Assembly: GCA_022575985.1 (NCBI GenBank)
Contig: JAKSXM010000007.1
Location: forward strand, 10,046,501-10,110,500
Length of the DNA stretch: 64,000 nucleotides
Reading direction: 5' to 3'
Source of the DNA: Anagrus nilaparvatae
Taxonomy: Eukaryota > Arthropoda > Insecta > Hymenoptera > Mymaridae
Shown: positions 9,378 to 21,105 of the stretch, in pieces
Layout: each line of letters opens with the position of its first letter
How positions within the stretch are numbered: position 1 is the stretch's first letter
Program-made: the position numbers and the translations under genes
Notes under the pieces: generated by a model
What the model was told of the DNA's origin: nothing
The model's database searches: none
The model's input: only the letters and a program-made list of their open reading frames with translations

Positions 9378-12300
9378 ATGGAATCGATTAATTATATATC
9401 AGAAAGTGCTGAAAATTTTAATGTCGATTTTTATCAGGTATTTATGAATTTATTTATATCTTCATTTGAAAATAAATAGCACATTACATTCCATGGCTAG
9501 AAAAATAAAAAATGACCCAAATTGAAAGTTAATTACCTTCCAAGGCGAAGTTATTGATGGTAAACTTTGATTTGCAGGATTTATTTTTCATGGCCAAGGG
9601 CCGTATATTATTTTTCATTATACGCTACACTGTAAAAATTTTTTATTGTAAAATCACAAAAAATGTAATGGAAATAAATTTCATGAGCAAAAGTTTTGTA
9701 AAAGTTACATAACAATAGATTTGTAAAATCACAAACATCATTTTGTATTTTCACAAAAGTAATTGTGTGATTTTAATATACAAAATTTTTGTAAAATCAC
9801 ATTTAAAAAAAAATTATTTAAAAAATTTTTTTTTTATTTATTATCTTTATTATTTTTATACTTATAGAATTTCTATAATTTTTAATCACATATATTTTTT
9901 TATTATTTTAATTTAAAGTAAACATCCTGGACATCCTGGATATTAAGATTAAATTTTATTCTATAAACTTTTTTTTAATTTTTTTTTTTTTTTATTTTAT
10001 TTGCCTTGACTCAGGATCGAACTCTCGAAGTTCAGGTTACCAGCTTCACGATTTACCATTATGCTAAAGAAGGTTTGACAATATATTTTTAAATTGCGGG
10101 TGTCATGCTTCGTTTGATTTATCATATGTTTTTTTTTTCGTAAATTTTAATATTATTTTTTAAAGCATTTGATTTTTATAAACTAAAAATAATCTAATTA
10201 TTATTTAAAAATAAAAAAAATAAAATTATTACCTCTCGCGAATTAAAATCCATTGATCATGAAAAATAAATGCGATTTTTCCTCGGTAGGTAATTTAAGT
10301 GCAATTTGAGCCATTTTTGATTTTTCTGGCCAAGATTCATATTATACTTAAAAATTTTATTGCATTGATAGCTCATTTTTCATAGTAAAATTATGGAAAA
10401 AAAATTATATTTATATATCGACCATTACTGGGCACAAAATTTTTTTGTCTTAAAAATTTTGGTTTTGAAAGAACTAAGTGCGGGAATTTGATTTATCATC
10501 TCTTTTTTAATTTGAGTATACCTAAGGCTTGTAACTTTACAAAATCTTTAGGGAATCACAAAGAAATTTTATTTTTCAATAACATTTGTGATTTCACAAG
10601 CGCTTTGTATTTAAACAAAACAAATTTTTTTAAAATCACAAAAAATTTTGTAATTTTACAAAATCAATAGGAAATCACAAAAAAATTGTATTTTTCAATA
10701 ACATTTGTGATTTTACAAGTGCTTAGTATTTTTACAAAACTTATACTATGTAAATTTTTTTAAAATCACAAAAAATTTTGTAATTTTACAAAATCTATAG
10801 GAAATCACAAAAAAATTGTATTTTTCAATAACATTTGTGATTTTACAAGCGCTTAGTATTTTTACAAAACTTATACTATGTAAATTTTTTTAAAATCACA
10901 AAAAATTTTGTAATTTTACAAAATCTATAGGAAATCACAAAAAAATTGTATTTTTCAATAACATTTGTGATTTTACAAGCGCTTAGTATTTTTACAAAAC
11001 TTATACTATGTAAATTTTTTTAAAATCACAAAAAATTTTGTAATTTTACAAAATCTATAGGAAATCACAAAAAAATTGTATTTTTCAATAACATTTGTGA
11101 TTTTACAAGCGCTTAGTATTTTTACAAAACTTATACTATGTAAATTTTTTTAAAATCACAAAAAATTTTGTAATTTTACAAAATCTATAGGAAATCACAA
11201 AAAAATTGTATTTTTCAATAACATTTGTGATTTTACAAGCGCTTAGTATTTTTACAAAACTTATACTATGTAAATTTTTTTAAAATCACAAAAAATTTTG
11301 TAATTTTACAAAATCTATAGGAAATCACAAAAAAATTGTATTTTTCAATAACATTTGTGATTTTACAAGCGCTTAGTATTTTTACAAAACTTATACTATG
11401 TAAATTTTTTTAAAATCACAAAAAATTTTGTAATTTTACAAAATCTATAGGAAATCACAAAAAAATTGTATTTTTCAATAACATTTGTGATTTTACAAGC
11501 GCTTAGTATTTTTACAAAACTTATACTATGTAAATTTTTTTAAAATCACAAAAAATTTTGTAATTTTACAAAATCTATAGGAAATCACAAAAAAATTGTA
11601 TTTTTCAATAACATTTGTGATTTTACAAGCGCTTAGTATTTTTACAAAACTTATACTATGTAAATTTTTTTAAAATCACAAAAAATTTTGTAATTTTACA
11701 AAATCTATAGGAAATCACAAAAAAATTGTATTTTTCAATAACATTTGTGATTTTACAAGCGCTTAGTATTTTTACAAAACTTATACTATGTAAATTTTTT
11801 TAAAATCACAAAAAATTTTTACAGTGTACAAAAAAGATCTACTTTCTTACTTTCAGGCGATCTTATTTCGCTTTTAATGAAAAACTATTTGTTGAACACG
11901 GGAAAAAATCTAAGGAATTTTACTTCCAATGCTGTCTAAACTCGTATCCTATTTTTTCCCCTGTTAAACAAATAGATATTTCTTCACCAGTGGCAAGAAA
12001 ACACGTCTTTGCCGGACGTGCAGCAGACTGGAAAAACGTGTTTTCTAGCCACTGACCAGAAAAATTAATTTTATATTATTAATAAAATGGACTAATATTT
12101 TTTAGAATGCAGCAGCAAATGTTAATAATAACTTTGTTTGTTCTGCTTTGAGTGCTTATGTAGTCTTAGCTATGGCTGCATTTGGTGCTAAAGGAAATAC
12201 TGCTTCACAGATGAAAAAAGCACTCTACATGTCTGATAATGAACCTGCAATGTTAAGTGGTTTTCAAAATTTTATCAAGGATGAAAGTGTAAGTTATTTT

Positions 12301-14641
12301 TTAATTTTCTTCTATTAGTTATTAAATAATTTTTGTTTGTTTGTTTGTTTGTTATGTAAGAATTTACATATTTTTTTAAATCTTCGTGTTAAAATATGTT
12401 TGAATTATTATAGTTATAAAATTTTTGTATTCAAAGTACCAGTAAACTCACAAGAGGAGACATTATCTTTGAGAAACCAAATTAGAATCTGTAGTTATAA
12501 AATACTCCCGAAGCCTAAATACTCCCGATACCCTCCGTTTATTCCAATGACCTCCTTTTAAAGCTCTGTAGACCGTAATTTTTATCACTAATTCTCTTAT
12601 CACTACAGCCAATTAACCAAATGAACATTTTTGGCCCATATTGACCAATTCTTAAATTAATAAAAATAGGTTTTTTATAATATCAAATTATTTTTACAAG
12701 TTTCAAGTTTTCAACAATTCTTTACTCATCTTCAATAATTTATTTGCCAGATATGATAATTTAAGAGTCCTAATTTCAGGATTTTTAAAGAAAGTTAATT
12801 TTTATCATTATATTTTTAAAAAAGCTTGAAGCTTGTGGAAAATTTTCGAGACCTACAAAACCTTTTTTTATCAAAAATTACAACCTTGGTAGCAAATTCA
12901 GAATTGGTCATTATGGGTTAATATTCATAATTTCAAAATTCAATCCTAAAAGCTCGTTATTAACGAAAAAATGGAGAGGTAATCGATTTAAGAAAAAGTA
13001 TTTTCAGCGCAAAAATTTACTATAATTCAAAGTATTTCTCTCAAAATATTCCAGCCAAAATTTTTATTATTCAAAAAAAGTACATACACTGACTCATTGT
13101 AGAACTTTTTTTTGTAAAAAATTATCAGAGAAGAAATAATATATAATCAATTTCTTGAATCATAATTATAATTTTTATGTAATTTATTAATGAGTCAACT
13201 ATAAATATATATTATTATGAAATTAAATAATTATCTTATATAATTAATATTTTTTATCAGTTTAATTATTGTTTCACAAAAATATTTATTTTACCAATTT
13301 AATTATTCAGAATTTTAGCTTATAAAAATATTTCTAATTAATTCAATATGTTTATTCTACAATTTTCTAAAAATATACAAAAATTTATTTTTTTTTAATT
13401 AAAGATTTCACTTTACGAAAAAAGCGTGTTAAAGAAAAATTGTTTTTAACTTTATTTAGGTTGTTGAAGATGTGGTATTAAAATTAGCAAACAAGATATT
13501 TTCTTCAAAAAAAGTTGCAATTAAAGATTCATATAAAAAACTGACCTCATCTTACTTCCAATCTGAAATTGATCAAATAGATTTTTCTAACAACAACGAA
13601 GCTGCTAAAATAATTAATAATTGGTCTTCTGAAAAAACTAATAATAAAATTAATCAATTAATTAAACCAGGTGACTTACACAAAATTTTTAAAATATCTA
13701 AAATTATTTTTTCTTTTTATTTTATGCACATTTTTATTATTTAGATGATGTAAATGAAGACACTGCTATGCTTTTATTAAATGCAGTTTATTTTAAAGCC
13801 AATTGGAAATATCAATTTGATAAAGAACACACGAAACCAAAAACTTTTTATTTAAATGAGGATTCTAAAATTTTAGTACCAACAATGCACTTAACTCAAG
13901 ATCTTCATTTTGGATATTTACAGAATTTGGATGCTAGCTATGTTGCACTTCCCTACAAAGTATGTAAAAAGAATTTTACTTTTAATTGACAAAGAAAATT
14001 TATTTATTAATAAATTTATTTTAGAACGAAGATTTAATGATGCTCATCATCATTCCAAATGAAATTGATGGATTATCCACAGTTGAAAATAATTTAAAAA
14101 AAGTCAATATTAATTATTCTGATAAATTTTCCTCTAAATCTTACAAACCTGACGTAATCCTAAGTTTACCAAAATTCAAAGTTGAAACAACAATTGATTT
14201 AACTGAAACTTTAAAAAAGGTAAATATTTATTAACTAATGTTCTATGTACATGATTAATTATTAAAAAATTTTTCAATATTTTTTTTTTCAAGCTTGGTA
14301 TGACTGAAATGTTTAACGAGCAAAGTGCAAATTTTGCAAAAATTACTAATACCCCAATTGCTGTAAGCAAAGTTATTCAAAAAGCTTATATTGAAGTCAA
14401 TGAAGAAGGTAGTGAGGCTGCTGCAGCGACTGGTAATGAAATTTAATTTTTATATTTTATAATATAATTTATTTCTTTATTAATATTGAGTTTTATTGTT
14501 TCAGCAATTATTTCACATATTAGAAGTATGCCTACAGAAAAAATTGTTAATGTCAATAGACCATTTTTATTTAGAATTATTGATAAAAAAAGGAATGTCT
14601 CTCTATTTAGTGGAAGGGTTACAAATCCATTGATGGGTTAA
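9378..14641 (+). CDS. Serpin 1, serine-protease inhibitor, 7 exons
   Basis: A protease suicide inhibitor. The exon model follows GT-AG sites and the paralogue: 9378-9437, 12106-12288, 13460-13670, 13745-13959, 14025-14219, 14294-14432, 14505-14641, giving 379 aa (usual serpin 370-400). The start is [19 protein letters not shown]. The body has [20 protein letters not shown] and [12 protein letters not shown]. The hinge [11 protein letters not shown] is intact, and the C-terminus has RPFLFRI and [12 protein letters not shown]. Counting from the hinge puts P1-P1' at Arg-Ser (IRSM), which predicts inhibition of trypsin-like proteases. No signal peptide is visible in exon 1, so it is either intracellular or an upstream exon is missed. 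The hinge exon is separate from the reactive-loop exon, the layout that allows alternative last exons in insect serpins; a candidate lies at 16587. Confidence 0.85.
9628..11826. mobile_element. TA-flanked MITE with expanded internal satellite, in serpin 1 intron 1
   Basis: The ends are CACTGTAAAAATTTTTT on the left and AAAAAATTTTTACAGTG on the right, each bordered by TA (9626-9627 and 11827-11828), as for Tc1/mariner-type insertions. The interior begins with words such as gtaaaatcacaaa that are then tandemly amplified (10590-11815). The 2.2-kb length is mostly this satellite. No coding capacity. Confidence 0.75.
10590..11815. repeat. 130-bp tandem repeat (about 9 units), near-identical
   Basis: The word ctatgtaaatt recurs at 10746, 10876, 11006, 11136, 11266, 11396, 11526, 11656 and 11786, an exact 130-bp period. 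From the third unit on, the copies look almost identical. The first unit (10600-10745) is more diverged. The unit itself has inverted words (ttttgtgattttac against gtaaaatcacaaaa). Recent amplification is inferred from the uniformity. Confidence 0.95.
11985..12060. repeat. Short imperfect hairpin near exon 2 of serpin 1
   Basis: AGTGGCAAGAAAACACGT (11991 onward) pairs with ACGTGTTTTCTAGCCACT (ending about 12054) around a GC-rich loop. Similar gtgttttc hairpins occur at 56083-56178. Probably a tiny MITE or remnant. Confidence 0.6.
12560..12965. repeat. Degenerate foldback copy in serpin 1 intron 2
   Basis: A weak palindrome centred near 12740-12800. It shares cagatatgataatttaa, ttttcgagacctacaaaacc and gaattggtcatta-type words with the centre of the foldback element at 35482-37601, so it is a decayed relative. 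Confidence 0.6.
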
Positions 14642-16586
14642 GATTAAAAATTTGCTTAGTTTTAATTATACTATTTATTTTAATTTTATAAATCTTTTAA
14701 AATAAGACATGTTTTTTTATCAAATCAAACTAGTAAATATAATATTTTTGAAATTTTATTTGTATATAATATAATAAAATACACAGAAATAAAAAAAATG
14801 TATGTTTATATTTTCAAATGCTTAATCCCTTAACCCCTAAAATAGAGATAAATATTTTATGTATTCACTAAAATTTATAAAAAAGCAAAGACTTTTTTAT
14901 TCCAGGCACGATCACATATTTCTATAAGTGATTTGGTGGTTTAAAAAATTTTGTTCGTTTGTAGTTTTTTATCACTTTTTTTGTTATTTTATTCGTATTA
15001 TTTTTCAAAAATCAATCTTACCCAGGAAAAAATTTTCCAAATCTGATCAGATTATGAGCCGATGAAATCAGACTTAATCATATGATTCCAGGTTTGCATT
15101 TTAATAACGATTTGAGATAAAATTAATATTTATCAAATTTAATTAAAATTTAATGCAATTTGTCAATTTTTAGTAAAATATGAATTAAATATTTCACATG
15201 AGCTAAAATTGTCTTTGCTAACATGATTATATGTTGGTTGACAAAATTGTTCGGATTCTACGGAAAATTTTTTATCCGAACGTAAATTTTCCATGGTAAT
15301 GTGAATTTTTACAGAAAAAATATGAAAAATTCTCTGCTCTTTTTTTAAAAATGGACAAAAAACGAAAAATCTGCCATACACAGACGAAATGCAGCACTAA
15401 TATCTGCATCGTTCGCTTTTACTACTTCTTGCAATCACAGTTTAAAAATGGAAAACGAGAATTATAGTTTCATATCAGACTTTTATTTGAAATTGGTTAA
15501 AACTTTCCCAATTATTAAATTTAAAATTGTAGTTTATAAGAAATAATTAATTTAAAATACATAAAAAAATGTTTTGAAAAATGAATACCCAAACATACAT
15601 TATTATAATTACATTAAAATTGTAATTTCCAGAATTATTGTTTCTTTAATGAAAAAAATAATTATTTTATAAAGAAAAAAGAGTTATAAATCTTATTCTT
15701 TATTTTGCATGATTCAATAATTTTATCAAATGATTATGTTATTACATGGGTGTGATAATACGGATTTATTTTTAAAACAGTCTTCAAAATTAATTGAATA
15801 CGCTAAATTCAGCACGTTATATTATTTAAAACTATGCAATGCACAATATTTAATTTTTTTTTTAAATTATTTCACTTGAGTGAAAACCAATTAACTATCA
15901 ATTTTTCGTTAAACAACGACTTGGAAATCTTGGAGAGAGAGGTTATTAAATATAAATCGAAATTATTCTAAGTCCATTTTAACCCCCCACCTCTTATAAA
16001 TATCAACTTTAGACCCCTCCCCTCTGAAAACGTCCATTTTAACCCCCCTCCTCTAAAGCGTCCATTTTCCACCCCCCTATTTTAGGGATAATTTCTGAGT
16101 ACCCTCCTTAATAACATGTTTCATGTTAAAAGATTCATCCAAAGAAACCTTAAATTTACAGAAATTAAAAACAGTGAATAGTAAAGTATGTTGTCCCTAA
16201 ATATTTAGCACGACTTTCAAGGCTTTCCATTTTAGATTTAGACAAGATAACATTAGTAGTAATTGTTGAAAAAAAAAAATGTTTAATGAAAATGTCAAAA
16301 AGTACAAAATAAGTTAACATAGCTGCATAGCCTCATAAGTAAATAGAATAGTTGACTAATTGTAATCTTGTAATTAATAATTAAAAGTAATTCGATTTTC
16401 TACCAATATTAATAATAATATCCTGTTAATATTGAAATTTAAAACAAAATAGATAAAGAATTAATTAAGAAAACTTGTACTACTGCTATCTTATAAAATA
16501 CTTAAAAAAAATCGTAAATTTCTCGTTATTGATGTATTTTAATTTGTCTTAATTATTATGTACATTGATATTTATTATTTTAACAG
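14642..16586. other. Region between the two candidate last exons of serpin 1
   Basis: No additional exon recognised. It holds a family A repeat (15950-16140) and otherwise AT-rich sequence. If the 16587 exon were used, this would be intron sequence. A poly(A)-type aataaa signal for the first last exon is not sharply placed; aataaaat words occur near 14770. Confidence 0.45.
15950..16140. repeat. Repeat family A, copy 2
   Basis: Contains gaaattattctaagtccatt followed by C-rich modules (aaccccccacctc, gacccctcccctc, aacccccctcctc) and ends with the aacatgtttcatgttaa word shared by other copies. Confidence 0.75.
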
Positions 16587-16687
16587 CTGTGACAAGTTTC
16601 TTAATTAGCGCACCACTTCAACTCATTGACAAAAAAATAAATCTCGCTCTTTTTAGTGGAAGAATCACAAATCCTATGATGGTCTGA
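16587..16687 (+). pseudogene. Candidate alternative last exon of serpin 1, shortened
   Basis: Follows a good acceptor (ttttaacag) and would join exon 6 in the same phase. It encodes AVTSFLISAPLQLIDKKI then NLALFSGRITNPMMV and a stop, with its own aataaa at about 16690. Compared with the 14505 exon it keeps the loop start and the last strand but lacks about 12 residues including the RPFLFRI segment, which is needed for the serpin fold. Either it is a decayed alternative exon or the gap is an unusual variant. The reading frame is open. Confidence 0.55.
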
Positions 16688-17499
16688 AAATAAAGTTTTA
16701 TTTAATTTTTACATAATAATTTAAATAAATTATTTTACTAAACAACAAAATGTTGACTTGTTTTTTTAATTAGATACAAAAAATTTATCAATTAAAAATT
16801 GATATTAGTTGGACATGTCAAGTTCGAAGCTTTTAACATTGTTATATTTTAATATTAAGAAGTTTTTGTAAAAATTGTATTTTGTAAACTAACAATTTTG
16901 TAAAACTAACAATGACGAAGAATCATGATAAAAGTTAATAATAAAACTTTAAAAAATAGATTGTTGAAAAAAATTGTTTTAAAAATAAAAAAATGGAAGA
17001 ACAAAGAAAATATCACAGATTAATTATATTATAAAAAAAAATATTTTTCTAATAATATGCAATTTATTTATTTATGAAAAAACCGGACAGTATGTCTATG
17101 GACATACGAATGAAGTTTTTAATAAATTTAGTAATCAATTTTTTTAAGGAGGTATACTTAAGGAGATATACTTGCTGAGCTAGAGCTATTACAGAACAAA
17201 TATTGTTCAAATTAAGGGTAGGCCCAGAGCTCTTTTAATAAAGGATTTTTTAATATACTTCAGGACAAGCGTTCCTACTCATTTATGTGATGAAATTGTT
17301 ATGACTGTTGCATTTTAGGTGGTATATAAAAACAATAATGATAATTACCAAATTCATTTAAATTTAGCTGTAATAATTATGCAAATATACTTTAAAAACC
17401 CAGGAAAAAAACACAACCTTTTAAAAATAAAGTCATATAAATATTGAATAAATGAATATTTCTATAAATGAAATTAAAAATGAAATTGCTATTTTTTAA
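16688..17499. other. Non-coding AT-rich stretch
   Basis: No gene recognised on either strand. The only notable sites are the poly(A)-type signal near 16690 and the TTAA at 17496-17499 used by the next element. Confidence 0.5.
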
Positions 17500-18242
17500 G
17501 GGTACCGTCTCCCAGGTTTTGAAATTGAAAATCGATTTTTTTTTTTAATTGATTTATGCTCAAAAAGTATTCAAGAATATGGAAAAAAAAAAATTTAAAT
17601 GAATCCCGCAAATAATAAAGAAACGACAGCGCCCAAAAGTTAAATTATTAGTATGCAAGAATACAAGATCCGAAACTTTATACGCGTTTTTCTCAAAACG
17701 AACTCTTTGAAAACAGACCACACGATAACAAAAAAACTATTGCTCCGATTTCAAATTTTTTTTTTAATTAATTTTTTATGAAATTCTACGAATCTTCATC
17801 TACTATGAACCTGATCGGAAGGTTATTTTGGTCTCAAGGCCTCCGTTTTGAGGCTAATAATGAGGCTATAATTTCGCTCAAAATACGTCACATTTTGACT
17901 TTTTTCTATTTACCTTCATAACTTTTTTAATTTTTAACCTTTTTAATTGATTTTAGGTTAAGATTTGCAAAAACTCATGTAACTTATGGTGTTTTTTTTT
18001 TATTTAAAACAATTCTAAGTCAAATTATGATGTGGGCCAATTCGGAACTTTTTTTTAGACACCAACTTCAGCGCCATCTCATCATATGTAAAAAAAGAGA
18101 AAATAAAAAAAAAAAGTTTTTTTAGTGTTCATTATAAGTGTATATAATCGCTGTAAAAAAATCTTTTTATTATGCAATAAACTTTTTGAGATAACTAATA
18201 AAAAAAAACATTATTTTTACTCAAAACTGGGAGAAGGTACCC
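17500..18242. mobile_element. TTAA-flanked MITE (piggyBac-type), 743 bp
   Basis: The left end GGGTACCGTCTCCCAG matches the reverse complement of the right end CTGGGAGAAGGTACCC, flanked by TTAA at 17496-17499 and 18243-18246. The interior is non-coding but holds a word (acgcgtttttctcaaaac) also present in the other TTAA element at 58843-59567, suggesting two related families. A piggyBac transposase in trans is inferred from the TTAA duplications. Confidence 0.85.
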
Positions 18243-18427
18243 TTAATTTATGCAATATAAATAAAATTAAAATTACATGTAATTAAGCTTATTTATTACA
18301 CAAAATTTATTTTGTTTTATAAAACGGTTCTTTAATAAGAAAGTGACATTAAAAACAAGTATACCTGAGAGCTTTTGCATATTGGTACTCAGTACCATTT
18401 TCTTGATTTTAGTTATTTGTAAGCCCA

Positions 18428-19141
18428 TTAACTGGATTTCTTTTTTGCTTTCATGATAAAGGCATAAGGGCTAGCACGCAAATGTGGTTTTTCGGGTGTC
18501 CATTCTACCATTTCCAAAATTTCTAAACCATTTTTAATGCAACTATTAACATAGGATGAGATAGTGTGGTGTTGTTTGATTGTTGGGCTTCCAAGAAAAG
18601 TAGCATAGCGTTTGCCTTCATCTACATAATTGCATAAAGGGTAAATAAAATTACCATCAAGCTCTATTATTTTACTCCCAGTACGTGGATTAGATGTAAG
18701 TATAGGGTGTAATGTCAAAAACATAAGTACACCTCCAGGTTTCAAAGTTTTACTGATCTGAGCCATTATTCTATCCAAGTCAACGATATAATGAAAACCA
18801 TACTGACAATGTACCAAATCATAACGTTCTTTTGGAAGCTCAATTTTTTCTAAGTCTTCCACGAGGAATTGCAGTCTAGAGTCATTTTTTGACAAATTAA
18901 TGGCTTCATTGATCATCTTTTGAGATAAGTCATATCCAACGACAGAGTTAATACCTCTGTCAAGCAAATTTCTTCCTAAATTTCCATTCCCACAAGCTAG
19001 ATCTAGAATTTTCCATCCTCTAATATTAACTGGAATCATGGAGAAAAACAGTTTTTCACTAGCTAAGGTATCTGCTAGTAAGATATCTTTCTTAGAAAAA
19101 GCATCAAACAATTGTTCATTGTCATAATAGTTGCTAGACAT
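18428..19141 (-). CDS. Class I SAM-dependent methyltransferase, coding region without introns
   Basis: A 237-aa protein with a complete Rossmann-type methyltransferase layout: motif I ILDLACGNGNLGR (45-57) for SAM binding, an acidic residue after strand 2 (D71, VVGYDLS), ED at 96-97, and the KPGGVLMF segment (134-141). It resembles the Methyltransf_11/25 group that alkylates small molecules; the substrate cannot be read from sequence. On the minus strand a pyrimidine-poor but plausible acceptor (tttttttttag, near 19164) precedes the ATG, so a 5' leader intron is possible. Base composition is clearly less AT-rich than its surroundings and the frame is uninterrupted. Such single-exon small methyltransferases are common in bacteria, so lateral origin is a possibility, not shown. 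A poly(A)-type signal is likely near 18290. Confidence 0.85.
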   Translation of the reverse strand: MSSNYYDNEQLFDAFSKKDILLADTLASEKLFFSMIPVNIRGWKILDLACGNGNLGRNLLDRGINSVVGYDLSQKMINEAINLSKNDSRLQFLVEDLEKIELPKERYDLVHCQYGFHYIVDLDRIMAQISKTLKPGGVLMFLTLHPILTSNPRTGSKIIELDGNFIYPLCNYVDEGKRYATFLGSPTIKQHHTISSYVNSCIKNGLEILEMVEWTPEKPHLRASPYAFIMKAKKKSS

Positions 19142-19459
19142 TTCTAGTTTTTCTGTTCTAACCTAAAAAAAAACACCATAAGCTTATAGTTGTCAAGAGT
19201 AATAAAAATAAGTAATAAATCCCGTAATATATATAATTCTAAAAGCACGAAACTCAAAATCGAATTTGTTGTCAAACATTTTCGTATAATTATGTACTTA
19301 ACCTATGATTATTGCTAAAAGTTTTTTATTTGAGTATGCATATTGTGGTGTTTCTTATTTCCCAAACTGACCTACTGATAAAACGAATCTCCAAAAAAAA
19401 AAAATTTTACATAACAGTTTACTGTAGTGTGCCGATTTGCAAATGAAAATCAGTAAAAA

Positions 19460-19765
19460 AAATGTATAACCGGTTTGTGTAACTACACAACCAATGAGCA
19501 TGGAACATGTTTACTCATAATAGTAATAAATCCAAAAACCGAAATTACAATAAATCCTGAAATATATACTATCCTAAGTCCATAAACTTAAAGTATTCTA
19601 AGTTGTTGTTGTTATCCCACTTCAAATTATTCTAAGTCCCTAAATCAAAAATATTGTAAGTCCATTTCACCCCCCCCCCTAAAAGCGTCACTTTTTCACC
19701 CCCCTGCCGAGACAAATTTTTTCAAATACCCCATCCAATGAACATGTTCCATGTTAATTAGGAAA
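19460..19765. repeat. Repeat family A, long copy 3
   Basis: Begins taaccggtttgtgtaactac, then a gagcatggaacatgtt word, aattattctaagtccctaaa, a poly-C module and a final caatgaacatgttccatgtt. Nearly the same as 41150-41540. The repeated catggaacatgtt / aacatgttccatg words at the two ends give it inverted-repeat-like termini. Confidence 0.8.
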
Positions 19766-19896
19766 AATAAAGAAAAAAAAACTTTATTAGAATATCTTTA
19801 TTAGAAATCTGTTAATTATATTGTAGATTTTTTAATTAAATAAACAGTTTTTAGTAGTATTAGGGTATTATTAGTATTATTAAATTATTAATTTAT

Positions 19897-20770
19897 TTTT
19901 TTTTTTTTTTTTTTTTTTTTTGTCAAGGGAATCTTGTGAATCTTACATCAGCCATGGAGTGTTTGCGGGCCTTAAAGACCCGCAAATTTCCATGACCGCC
20001 TAGTTGCACAAAGTGTAGTGGTCTCCCAGTTGTACACTTTGTGCAACTGGGAGACCACCGGCGAACGCGGTCGCCGGCTACGCCCCAGATTCTTACTGGA
20101 TAAACACACTATAAACCCCCCTGCGCTTGTTTGCCCCAAACCGGAACTCCCTTTTCAGGTATAACTTCAGTTTGGGACGCGCAGCCTAGGCAACTGGCCG
20201 CTGCCTTCCTCCAGCCTAGTGACAGGAGAGCAATCTACGATAGAAAACCCTCCTCCTTTTTCTTCAACAAGGTGGCCCTTACGTACACTGCTACTTTGTT
20301 CCAATTTTCAGAACTCCGTAGTATTTCCGGAACCACCTTCTCTGGCCTCCAAATCGGGAAGGGCGGGCGCCCTTCCACGTAGCGCACACATCCGAAGAAA
20401 GTGTGCTCCACTGTATCCTTCTCGCCTGGGCAGTGCAAGCACTCCTCTGTTGCCACCTTATGCCAATGTTTCAACATTGCACGGAAGTACCCGTGTCCAG
20501 TTAAAAATTGGGTGAGGTAAAAATCCACCTCCCCATGTTGTCGTCCAGTCCATGCCTGCAGATCTGAAATCAGTCTGCGCGTCCATCGGGCATTTTTCTC
20601 TTCCTCCTTTTTCCACCGTTCCTGCCATTTTCCCATAGAGCTGGAGCGGGCGCGAACGGATGCCACTTCGCGGTCCTCTACACTATCGTAAATGTAATGA
20701 CCGATGCTATACTACCTGGATCGCTTCGAGCGATACCGTATGGTACGCGCAGGCGATCCTCAGGGCCGCT
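19897..20770 (-). mobile_element. R1-clade non-LTR retrotransposon, 5'-truncated copy A
   Basis: A run of T (19897-19921) represents the poly(A) tail of a minus-strand element. It is followed by a 3' UTR and the end of ORF2 (20235-20666: KEEEKNARWTRRLISDLQAW, C-x2-C ... H-x4-C at CLHCPGEKDTVEHTFFGC). The 5' end stops near 20768 in a TTATTA-rich target. It is close to copy B and to the fragment at 24248. Confidence 0.85.
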
Positions 20771-21105
20771 TATTATTAATTTATTATTATTAGTATTATT
20801 AGTATTTTTTTTTTTTTTTTTTATGGGAAATATGTGAATCTTACATCAGCCATGGAGTGTTTGCGGGCCTTAAAGACCCGCAAATTTCCATGACCGCCCA
20901 GTTGCACAAAGTGCACAACTGGGAGACCACCGACGAACGCGGTCGCCGGCTACGCCCCAGATTCTTACTGGATAAACACACTTTAAACCCCCTGCGCTTG
21001 TTTGTCCCAAACCGGAACTCCCTTTTCAGGTATAACTTCAGTTTGGGACGCGCAGCCTAGGCAACTGGCCGCTGCCTTCCCCCTGCCTAGTGACAGGAGA
21101 GCAAT

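Noticed and set aside
10590..11815. CRISPR-like array
   Set aside because: Units are contiguous 130-bp tandem repeats without spacers in an insect intron.
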